64,000 bases of DNA from Macrococcus lamae (GTDB lineage: Bacteria > Bacillota > Bacilli > Staphylococcales > Staphylococcaceae). A program made the translations under genes and the position numbers. Position 1 is the stretch's first letter; every line of letters begins with the position of its first letter. The notes under the pieces were generated by a model. It saw only the letters and a program-made list of their open reading frames with translations. It made no database searches and was not told the DNA's origin. Shown piece by piece: positions 56,264-64,000 of this stretch. Where the stretch lies: contig NZ_SCWB01000008.1 in NCBI RefSeq assembly GCF_004359545.1, positions 1 to 64,000 of the forward strand, given 5' to 3'.

Positions 56264-59200
56264 CTACAAATCAAAGATACTCAGTTGTGCTTTATCAGGC
56301 ATGTCATTCAAAGTACCGAGTTCTGTCAGATAATCAATGATTTTCTGCGAAACACCGGCTTTTTTGTTGAGTTCTTCTTTCGACAGAAAAGGTCCTTCTT
56401 CTCTCGCTGCAACAATTCTACGGGCAACGTTCTCACCAAGACCCGGTACTGCGATAAATGGTGGAATAAGTGTATCACCTTCAATAATAAAGTCAAACGC
56501 GGTACTTTTCTCAAGTGAAACCGGCTGCATGCGGAAACCGCGCTGTGCCATTTCATTCGATAGTTCAAGTACAGTCAGCACATCTTTCTCTTTCTTGGCG
56601 AGGTCATGAAACTTACTGTAGTAATCTTTGACTGTCGCTTTAATCGTATGCTTATCCTTAGTCATCGTCAGCAGATCGAAATCAGACGCCCGTACTGTAA
56701 AGTAACTTGCATAATAAAATAGCGGATGATGTACTTTAAAATAGGCGATACGAACTGCCATTAAAACATAGGCGGCGGCATGTGCTTTCGGGAACATATA
56801 TTTGATTCGCTTGCACGATTCAAGATACCATTCAGGCACATTATTTTCACGCATCGCTTCTTCAAACTCTTCTGTCAGCCCTTTACCCTTACGGACTGAT
56901 TCCATGATTTTAAAGGCAAGCGATGGTTCAAGACCTGCATACATCAAGTAAACCATAATGTCATCACGACAGCCGATAACGCCGGACAGGTCACAAGTTC
57001 CCGTACGGATCAGCTCCTGAGCATTACCGAGCCAGACATCTGTTCCGTGTGACAATCCAGAAATCTGAACAAGTTCAGAGAACGTACTCGGCTTCGTATC
57101 TTCTAACATCTGACGCACGAAACCAGTTCCGAATTCAGGCACCCCGAATGTGCCGGTCTTACACAAAATATCTTCTTCTGTAACGCCGAGACTCGCTGGA
57201 CTTGAGAAGATTTTCATTGTTTCTTTATCGTCAACTGGAATAGTTTTAGGGTCAATTCCTGATAAGTCCTGCAGCATGCGAATCATCGTCGGATCATCGT
57301 GACCAAGTATATCAAGTTTCAGCAGATTATCATGGATAGAATGAAAGTCAAAGTGGGTGGTCTTCCACACTGAATTCTGGTCATCTGCTGGATATTGAAT
57401 CGGAGTGAAATCATAAATATCCATATGTTCCGGTACAACGATAATACCGCCCGGGTGCTGACCTGTCGTCCGCTTCACACCTGTACAGGCCTTGACCAGA
57501 CGGTCCACTTCAGCTCCTCGCTTATGCATACTGTTATCGTTTAAATAGCCTTTGACATAACCGAATGCAGTTTTCTCTGCAACTGTACCGATTGTTCCTG
57601 CACGAAATACTTTATCCTCACCGAACAGCTCTTTCGTATAGTTATGAGCTTTCGGCTGATATTCGCCGCTGAAATTCAAATCAATATCCGGTACTTTATC
57701 TCCTTTAAATCCAAGGAACGTCTCAAATGGAATGTCCTGTCCTTCCTTAATGAAAGGGACATCACATGTCTCACACTTTTTGTCTGGCAGGTCAAAGCCG
57801 CTTGAGACAGATCCATCATCAAAGAAATGGCTTGCTTTACACTTCGGACATATATAATGCGGGGGCAGTGGATTAACTTCTGTGATCTCAGTCATGGTTG
57901 CGACAAAACTGGAACCGACTGAACCACGTGATCCTACTAAATAACCATCATCCAGTGACTTCTTCACGAGTTTCTGTGAAATCAAATAAATAACTGCGAA
58001 ACCATTGCCAATAATACTTGCAAGTTCTTTCTCGAGGCGCGCGGTGACAATATCCGGCAGCTCATCACCATAAAGTTTACGGGCATTGTCATAGGACATC
58101 TCTCTGATTTCTTCGTTTGCTCCTTCAATGGAAGGTGTATACAGTTCGTCACGTATAGGTACTACGCGCTCAATACGGTCGGCGAGAGCGTTCGTGTTTT
58201 TAATGACAATTTCGTAAGCCTTCTCTTCTCCAAGAAACATGAAGTCGTCCATCATCTCGTCCGTCGTTCTGAAATGTGCATCTGGAAAACCACTCTTATT
58301 CAACGGGTTACCCGGCATTGATGCAATCAAAATCTCACGGGCAATCTTGTCATGTTCATATAGATAGTGAACATTTCCAGTCGCAAGCACCGGTTTATCC
58401 AGTTTCTCACCGACTGCAATGATGCGCTGATAAATTTCTTCAAGTGTCTTGTTATCGCGAATTAAATCACGCGCTAATAAATGTTGATACAGTGCTTTCG
58501 GCTGAACTTCAATAAAGTCATAGAATTCCGCGATTTTCTCTACTTCAGCCTGGTCTTTATTCATGACGGCCGTAAATACTTCACCGTTATCACAGGCACT
58601 GCCGACCAGCAGCCCTTCTCTATTGGCATTCAGCAGTGACCGAGGGATTCGAGGTGTACGGTAAAAATAACTGACGAGTGATTCACTGACAATTTTGAAA
58701 AGATTTTTCAGTCCGGTCTGATTCTGAACAATTAATGTCACATGAACAGGACGAGCACGTTTGTATGCATCCTGATTCGATAATTTCTTATCGATGTCCA
58801 TATGGTTAATGACGCCGAGCGCTTCCATCTGCTTCAGCATTTTGACAAAAATATGAGCCGTTGTTTCTGCATCATATATCGCCCGGTGATGCTGCGTAAG
58901 CTCGACTCCGTACCTCTTCGCAAGGAAATTCAGACCATGTTTACCCATCTCGGTGTTAATGGTACGGGACAGCTCCAATGTATCAATGATTCCATTAGTG
59001 CTCGCTCCTAAATGCAAACGCTCAAATCCTGTGTCAATAAACCCCATGTCAAAGCTTGCGTTATGAGCAACATAAATCGCATCGCCGACCCATTCCTTGA
59101 ACTCAGTCAGTACTTCCTTGATCGGCGGCGCACCAACCAGCATATCATCCGTAATCCCTGTCAAACGTTTGATAGTTTCATTCAATCGTTCACCAGGATT

Positions 59201-60568
59201 GCTGAACCGCTCGAACTTGTCAATTATTTCTCCGTTCTTCACTTTAACGGCCGCAAGTTCGATAATTTTATCATACTGAGAACTTAAGCCTGTGGTTTCT
59301 ACGTCAAAGACAACGTAAGTACTGTCATTCAACGTTCTGTCAGTCGGATTGTAAGTAATCGGCACACCGTCATCTACCAGCATTCCTTCAATACCGTAAA
59401 TCATCTTGATGCCGTTCTTTTCAGCTGCGGCATGAGCGTCAGGAAATGCTTGAACAACGTTATGATCGGTGACCGCAATGGCCTGATGTCCCCATTCAGC
59501 TGCCTGCTCGACATATTTACCGATATGCGAAATACCGTCCATCTGGCTCATGCTGGAATGAAGATGGAACTCCACTCGTTTTTCCTCTGATTTATCTTTC
59601 TTAGGAGATTTCTTGATTTCGTGAATATCATTCAACATCATCACTAAATCTCTGATAAATGTATCTTCTTCAATTCGACCTTGCGCACGCACCCACTTGC
59701 CTGGTTTCAACGCTTTGAAATGCTCCAGATCGTTCTTACCTTTTCGCGTAAACATTTTTAAGGTCAGCGAATCGGTATAATCTGTAATTTTTATTTGAGC
59801 GATATGCCGACCACTTTTCAGCTCTTTTATCTCAACATCAAAAATGACGCCTTCAATAGCCGCTTTAAACTCTTCTTCAATAATAGAAGAAATCGGACGA
59901 ATCAATTCGACATTAATTTCTTTACCGATGGAGCAGACATTCACTTCATCACTATCTTCTTCAGCGCGCTGACGCTGCATTTCAGCCACTCGTTCGCGGG
60001 CCACTATTGCACTTGTCGTATCCTCTTCCTGTATATGCGCTTCCAGTGATTCAAGTTCTTTCTCATGCGCTTCTTCAGAAATTTCAAAGATAATTTTATC
60101 TACTGCAAGCCCTGCATGATTAAATGCCTTTAAGAGCGACCCGTTACATGCTTTCTCAAGGTGCTTCTCTTCTACTTCATTATGTACCTGAAATTTCAGC
60201 ACAGTTCCTGAGAAGTAATACTTCTTACCTTTAAGCTGCACTTTCAAGCTCGGACTGATAGCCGTCTGCTCGATACAATGATCGACATAGCCGGTCAATT
60301 TATCTGTTATATCTGACTGGTCAAGAGCTTTAAAGGACACACTGACATCTGCAATATGACTGAATGCTGTTTTAAGTTCATTGCAGAACTGAAAGTATAA
60401 ATCACTTGGCAGGATGACTGGGCTCGTGATATAAAAATGCCATTTTCTATCTTTCTGCGAAATATCTAGACGTTCAATTGAGCTGCCTCTAATGATTTCT
60501 TCCGGAAAGACATTAGTCATTTTCAGCTGTGTCAAAAGTATTTTAAATTTTTCATATTTATCTGCCAC
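56264..60568 (-). CDS. polC: DNA polymerase III alpha subunit, Gram-positive PolC type
   Basis: A 1434-residue replicative polymerase with built-in proofreading. In order: N-terminal OB-containing region (about 1-330), split PHP domain starting VEFHLHSSMSQMDG (near 333), DEDD exonuclease inserted at FDVETTGLSS (near 424), second PHP part, the PolC zinc finger with CPKCKASHFF and CETC (near 910-945), and the polymerase core with GSRGSVGSS (near 890), PDIDLNFSGEYQ (near 968) and late helix-hairpin-helix ending AQLSIFDL. The start is GTG at 60568 after AAGGTGG. Confidence 0.97.
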   Translation of the reverse strand: MADKYEKFKILLTQLKMTNVFPEEIIRGSSIERLDISQKDRKWHFYITSPVILPSDLYFQFCNELKTAFSHIADVSVSFKALDQSDITDKLTGYVDHCIEQTAISPSLKVQLKGKKYYFSGTVLKFQVHNEVEEKHLEKACNGSLLKAFNHAGLAVDKIIFEISEEAHEKELESLEAHIQEEDTTSAIVARERVAEMQRQRAEEDSDEVNVCSIGKEINVELIRPISSIIEEEFKAAIEGVIFDVEIKELKSGRHIAQIKITDYTDSLTLKMFTRKGKNDLEHFKALKPGKWVRAQGRIEEDTFIRDLVMMLNDIHEIKKSPKKDKSEEKRVEFHLHSSMSQMDGISHIGKYVEQAAEWGHQAIAVTDHNVVQAFPDAHAAAEKNGIKMIYGIEGMLVDDGVPITYNPTDRTLNDSTYVVFDVETTGLSSQYDKIIELAAVKVKNGEIIDKFERFSNPGERLNETIKRLTGITDDMLVGAPPIKEVLTEFKEWVGDAIYVAHNASFDMGFIDTGFERLHLGASTNGIIDTLELSRTINTEMGKHGLNFLAKRYGVELTQHHRAIYDAETTAHIFVKMLKQMEALGVINHMDIDKKLSNQDAYKRARPVHVTLIVQNQTGLKNLFKIVSESLVSYFYRTPRIPRSLLNANREGLLVGSACDNGEVFTAVMNKDQAEVEKIAEFYDFIEVQPKALYQHLLARDLIRDNKTLEEIYQRIIAVGEKLDKPVLATGNVHYLYEHDKIAREILIASMPGNPLNKSGFPDAHFRTTDEMMDDFMFLGEEKAYEIVIKNTNALADRIERVVPIRDELYTPSIEGANEEIREMSYDNARKLYGDELPDIVTARLEKELASIIGNGFAVIYLISQKLVKKSLDDGYLVGSRGSVGSSFVATMTEITEVNPLPPHYICPKCKASHFFDDGSVSSGFDLPDKKCETCDVPFIKEGQDIPFETFLGFKGDKVPDIDLNFSGEYQPKAHNYTKELFGEDKVFRAGTIGTVAEKTAFGYVKGYLNDNSMHKRGAEVDRLVKACTGVKRTTGQHPGGIIVVPEHMDIYDFTPIQYPADDQNSVWKTTHFDFHSIHDNLLKLDILGHDDPTMIRMLQDLSGIDPKTIPVDDKETMKIFSSPASLGVTEEDILCKTGTFGVPEFGTGFVRQMLEDTKPSTFSELVQISGLSHGTDVWLGNAQELIRTGTCDLSGVIGCRDDIMVYLMYAGLEPSLAFKIMESVRKGKGLTEEFEEAMRENNVPEWYLESCKRIKYMFPKAHAAAYVLMAVRIAYFKVHHPLFYYASYFTVRASDFDLLTMTKDKHTIKATVKDYYSKFHDLAKKEKDVLTVLELSNEMAQRGFRMQPVSLEKSTAFDFIIEGDTLIPPFIAVPGLGENVARRIVAAREEGPFLSKEELNKKAGVSQKIIDYLTELGTLNDMPDKAQLSIFDL

Positions 60569-60585
60569 GCCAGAACCACCTTCTC

Positions 60586-60622
60586 AAAATAAAAAGTAAC
60601 ACGCGGAAAGCGTATTACTTTT
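60586..60622 (-). terminator. proS terminator
   Basis: AAAAGTAACACGC (60592-60604) pairs with GCGTATTACTTTT (60610-60622) with one mismatch or wobble; the minus-strand tail is TTATTTTG. Confidence 0.85.
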
Positions 60623-60646
60623 AGCTTCATCTATTATATCAAAAAA

Positions 60647-62350
60647 CTAGTCGAGCGTACCGTATAAAGAATCAATTGTTGCTTTGAGTTCATCAACTTT
60701 GACGTCAAATGATTCTCCCGATTTTCTCAGCTTCACTTCAACCATTCCTTCTGCCGCATTTTTACCGACAACAATGCGCAGTGGTACACCGATTAAATCT
60801 GCATCATTGAATTTGACGCCCGCTCGTTCAGAACGGTCATCATACAATACGTCATAATCTTGTTTAAATGTTTCATAAAGCTCATCGGCAAGCTCTCGCT
60901 GAACATCTTGCTTTGGATTGACTGAGATGACATGAATATCGTAAGGTGTGATGGATTTCGGCCAGATGATGCCTCTGTCATCATGATGCTGCTCGATGAC
61001 TGCCGACAATGTACGGGATACACCGATACCGTAGCAGCCCATAATCATTGGGCGTGCTTTGCCTTGTTCATCGAGGAATGTCGCTTTCATCGATTCAGAA
61101 TATTTGGTTCCAAGCTTAAACACTTGCCCGACTTCTATACCTTCAGCAAATTTCACTGGACCACTGCCGTCAGCTGATTGTTCTCCTTCCAGAATAAAAC
61201 GGAAGTCATCAAATTCCTTGACGTTGAAGTCACGACCAATATTTGCATTAATATAGTGATATTCTGTTTCATTTGCTCCTACTGCCAGGTTGTTCAGATC
61301 CTGTACTGAATTGTCTGCGTAAATTTCAATTTTGTCGACACCGACTGGACCAAGTGAACCTGGTTTGGCACCCATAATACCTTCAATTTCAGCTTCTGTC
61401 GCCATCTCGACAAATTCAGTGCCGAAATAGGACTTTACTTTAATATCGTTCAATTCATGATGTCCACGAATAAGAAACATGACATAGCGATCGTCCACTT
61501 TGACAATCATTGACTTGACGATCTCATCGAGACGTCTGCCAAGTAAATCAGCAAGCTGCTGCGCAGTCTTGACTCCAGGCGTATGGATTTTTTCAAGTGA
61601 TTGTACTGCTGTATGCTCAGGATTCGGCTTATAAATGACTTCGGCTTTCTCGATATTTGCTGCATAGTCACTTCCGTCTGTGTAGGCGATTGTATCTTCA
61701 CCGATCTCAGCAAGCGCCATAAATTCGTGCGTATGACTGCCGCCGATCGCTCCGCTGTCTGCAATGACTGGGCGGAACTTCAAGTTGACACGCGTGAAAA
61801 TATTGGAATAAGCACGGTACATATCCTGATAAGTTGCATCCAGTGATTCTTCAGATGCATGGAAGCTATAAGCGTCTTTCATAATAAATTCACGACCGCG
61901 GAGCAGACCAAATCTCGGACGCTTCTCATCGCGGAACTTATTCTGAATCTGGAATAGTGTTACTGGCAATTTCTTATAAGATTTTAGTTCATCACGTACA
62001 AGAGACGTAATGATTTCCTCATGAGTCGGTCCGAGCGCAAATTCACGACCGTGACGGTCGGTCATGCGCATCAGCTCAGCGCCATAACTTGGCCAGCGAC
62101 CACTTTCCTGCCAAAGTTCTGCTGGCTGCAGGGCAGGCATCAGAATTTCTATACCGTCAATCGCTTCCATCTCTTCACGGACAATGGCTTCTATTTTATT
62201 CAGCACACGCTTTGAAATCGGCAGATAACTGTAAATACCACTTGCAATCTGCTTGATCATACCAGCTTTAAGCAGCAGCTGATGACTTTTAGAATCCGCA
62301 TCATTAGGAACTTCCCGTAATGTCGGAATAAACATTTTTGACTGCTTCAT
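60647..62350 (-). CDS. proS: prolyl-tRNA synthetase, bacterial type
   Basis: A 567-residue class II synthetase. [20 protein letters not shown] starts the protein; motif 2 [26 protein letters not shown] is near 138-163 (split), a YbaK-like editing insertion spans about 225-395, and motif 3 [17 protein letters not shown] is near 438-454. The anticodon-binding domain follows. No T-box leader is seen in the 18-base gap upstream, so it is co-transcribed from rseP. Confidence 0.96.
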   Translation of the reverse strand: MKQSKMFIPTLREVPNDADSKSHQLLLKAGMIKQIASGIYSYLPISKRVLNKIEAIVREEMEAIDGIEILMPALQPAELWQESGRWPSYGAELMRMTDRHGREFALGPTHEEIITSLVRDELKSYKKLPVTLFQIQNKFRDEKRPRFGLLRGREFIMKDAYSFHASEESLDATYQDMYRAYSNIFTRVNLKFRPVIADSGAIGGSHTHEFMALAEIGEDTIAYTDGSDYAANIEKAEVIYKPNPEHTAVQSLEKIHTPGVKTAQQLADLLGRRLDEIVKSMIVKVDDRYVMFLIRGHHELNDIKVKSYFGTEFVEMATEAEIEGIMGAKPGSLGPVGVDKIEIYADNSVQDLNNLAVGANETEYHYINANIGRDFNVKEFDDFRFILEGEQSADGSGPVKFAEGIEVGQVFKLGTKYSESMKATFLDEQGKARPMIMGCYGIGVSRTLSAVIEQHHDDRGIIWPKSITPYDIHVISVNPKQDVQRELADELYETFKQDYDVLYDDRSERAGVKFNDADLIGVPLRIVVGKNAAEGMVEVKLRKSGESFDVKVDELKATIDSLYGTLD

Positions 62351-62368
62351 TAAGTAATCCTCCTTAAT

Positions 62369-63652
62369 TTAAAAGAAATAACGTTGTATATCATTCCACG
62401 TCACCATAATCATAACGAAGAATAAAAATACGGCTCCTATTGATATAATGACTATCTCAGCTTTTTTGTTCACCGGACGCTTGAAAATCGCCTCATAGAT
62501 GACGAACAGAATACGACCCCCGTCAAGTGCTGGAATCGGCAGTAAGTTCATGATGCCTAGGTTAACTGATAATGTCGCAGTAAAACCAATAAGTGGTAGT
62601 ATTCCAAGTGACGCAATCTTTTCAGTATTCTTATAAATTCCAACCGGTCCATTCAGCATATCGAATGAAAAGGTTCCCGTGAAGATGCTGGCAAATAATG
62701 CACCGACGAGATTAAAAATCATTAGTCCAGTACTGAATGTCGTTTTTATACCATAAATCAAAGGGTCAATCAAACTATCGTGTACTAGCAGCGGATTGAT
62801 GCCTATTACTGCCCTTTTGTCTTCTTTTGATGTTGTTGATACATTCTGAATCTTAGGAGTAATCTGTTTTGACAGTTCTTTGCCATCACGGTCAATGATG
62901 ATCTCATGTTGTTTAATATCATGACTATTAAAATATGAGGTCATATCTTCCCATTTCGATATGGATTCTCCGTCAATACTGACAATTCTATCTTTCGTGA
63001 CAAGGCCTGCTTTATCTGCCGGACTATCCTGCATGGTACCACCAACGATAGCTTTATCGGTCGGTGTTCCTGTTGCATAGAAATATCCGATAAAAAGCAG
63101 CAGCGCCAGTATAAAGTTAAACAGCGGGCCGGCAAATAATGTTAAAAATTTCGGCCATGGTTTCTTATTCTTGAATTGAAGGTCTCGCGGTGCTATCTGA
63201 ATCAGGTCACCTTCACGGACGAAGTAAGCTTTTTCAGCGATCGGGTAAGTGACCTTTTCATTCGTATACTGGTCAATACCTTCGATGAACAGCTGGTCTT
63301 CAAAATCACTGTCGCTTACTTCCAGCTGCTCAATCTGTCTGAACTGATGCTGGTCGTCAAGAATAACGTGAGTCACTTCATTGTGTTCATTTTTCTTGAT
63401 GCTCACTGTCATACCGGCAGTTACCGGATTCTGCTCCATGCCGCTTCCGGCCATCATGACATAACCGCCGACCGGCAGAAGTCTGATTGTGTATAACGTT
63501 TCATTCTTTTTATAGGAGAAAATCTTCGGTCCCATCCCGATCGCAAATTCCGGACACATAATGCCTGCACGCTTAGCAAAGTAAAGATGACCGAATTCAT
63601 GGACCGTGACAAGAAGACCAAAGACAATAATAAATGAAATGATTCCAAGCAT
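62369..63652 (-). CDS. rseP: site-2 (intramembrane) zinc protease RseP/RasP
   Basis: A 427-residue membrane protease that cuts anti-sigma factors, signal-peptide remnants and other membrane segments. HEFGH in the first helix (residues 18-22) and [13 protein letters not shown] (near 373-385) give the zinc site; a PDZ domain covers about 190-280 between helices. Four hydrophobic segments. Lies in the dxr-rseP-proS-polC order conserved in Firmicutes, 3 bases after dxr. Confidence 0.95.
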   Translation of the reverse strand: MLGIISFIIVFGLLVTVHEFGHLYFAKRAGIMCPEFAIGMGPKIFSYKKNETLYTIRLLPVGGYVMMAGSGMEQNPVTAGMTVSIKKNEHNEVTHVILDDQHQFRQIEQLEVSDSDFEDQLFIEGIDQYTNEKVTYPIAEKAYFVREGDLIQIAPRDLQFKNKKPWPKFLTLFAGPLFNFILALLLFIGYFYATGTPTDKAIVGGTMQDSPADKAGLVTKDRIVSIDGESISKWEDMTSYFNSHDIKQHEIIIDRDGKELSKQITPKIQNVSTTSKEDKRAVIGINPLLVHDSLIDPLIYGIKTTFSTGLMIFNLVGALFASIFTGTFSFDMLNGPVGIYKNTEKIASLGILPLIGFTATLSVNLGIMNLLPIPALDGGRILFVIYEAIFKRPVNKKAEIVIISIGAVFLFFVMIMVTWNDIQRYFF

Positions 63653-63655
63653 AGT

Positions 63656-64000
63656 TTACACCTCGTAATGACGTGATTTGTAGTCAGCGTCGATTTCTAG
63701 TATCGTCTCAAGGTCAGGATTCAATATGACGTCATGTGCCTGCATTTCCCGTTCAATCAGTGTCTCGATGTCGAGGAAGCTGATTTTTCCGTCTAGAAAC
63801 ATTGCGACAGCTACTTCATTGACTGCATTCATGACAACGGGCATAGTGCCGCCGATCCTAATCGCATCGTATGCAAATTTCAGACATCTGAAACGCTCAA
63901 CATCCATCGGCTTGAAGTTCAGTTGTCCGACCGCGGCAAGATCCAGTCGTTCTGCCTGTCTTGGTAATCTATCAGGGTAACTGAATGCATATTGAATGGG
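63656..64000 (-). CDS. dxr: 1-deoxy-D-xylulose 5-phosphate reductoisomerase, C-terminal part
   Basis: The last 114 codons of dxr; the gene continues beyond the right edge. The fragment opens with [13 protein letters not shown], the standard stretch before the C-terminal domain, followed by [27 protein letters not shown] (split) and a helical tail ending SRHYEV. The enzyme makes MEP, the committed step of non-mevalonate isoprenoid synthesis. Presence of this gene next to rseP is usual in Bacillales but many staphylococci use the mevalonate route instead and lack dxr (see findings). Confidence 0.9.
   Translation of the reverse strand, partial: PIQYAFSYPDRLPRQAERLDLAAVGQLNFKPMDVERFRCLKFAYDAIRIGGTMPVVMNAVNEVAVAMFLDGKISFLDIETLIEREMQAHDVILNPDLETILEIDADYKSRHYEV

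Noticed and set aside
62351-62368. T-box leader for proS
   Set aside because: Only 18 bases separate proS from rseP; no specifier stem or TGGNACCGCG-like box.

Overview
This window is a conserved chromosomal stretch of a low- to moderate-GC Gram-positive bacterium, most likely a member of the Staphylococcaceae. Gene content and order (glnR-glnA, hflX, hfq, miaA, glpD/K/F/P, mutL-mutS, miaB, korAB, ymdB, rny, recA, pgsA, the ymf block, ftsK, rnjB, pnp, rpsO, ribF, truB, rbfA, infB, nusA, rimP, polC, proS, rseP, dxr) match the staphylococcal arrangement read in reverse. The base composition looks somewhat richer in G+C than Staphylococcus aureus, which would suit a Macrococcus-like genus. That genus call is inference only; no rRNA gene is present to settle it.

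Layout. Almost every gene is on the minus strand, so transcription runs from high to low coordinates. Region 1 (1-6.8 kb): glnA/glnR nitrogen genes, then ynbB, hflX, hfq, miaA and an alpha/beta hydrolase. Region 2 (6.8-11.6 kb): glycerol use (glpD, glpK, glpF) and the antiterminator glpP, with two leader terminators that share a near-identical 12-base box, as expected for GlpP control. Region 3 (11.6-18.6 kb): mismatch repair (mutL, mutS), an ECF S component (ThiW-like), ricA and miaB. Region 4 (18.6-30.4 kb) is the most accessory part: a heterodimeric ABC exporter, a divergent DedA protein, a NERD-domain protein, a thiamine-precursor ABC operon under a TPP riboswitch with its own terminator, korAB and ymdB.

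Region 5 (30.4-45.9 kb): a plus-strand small membrane gene that appears frameshifted, a DUF3139 protein, rny, recA (with SOS box and TTG start), pgsA, a rodZ-like gene, ymfK, ymfI, two M16-type proteins, a GntR regulator, ftsK, rnjB and a third M16 peptidase. Region 6 (46-64 kb): the RNA/translation core pnp, rpsO, ribF, a DUF3243 protein, truB, rbfA, infB, rplGA-like, rnpM, nusA, rimP, then polC, proS, rseP and the 3' end of dxr, which runs off the window edge.

No rRNA, tRNA, insertion sequence, prophage, CRISPR array or obvious defence island was seen. I found no convincing undescribed multi-gene system. The items most worth a second look are regulatory leaders (glpD/glpF, rpsO), a NERD/zinc-ribbon protein with a perfect palindrome at its promoter, a frameshifted small membrane gene and an unlisted 50-codon plus-strand gene at 51486-51638.
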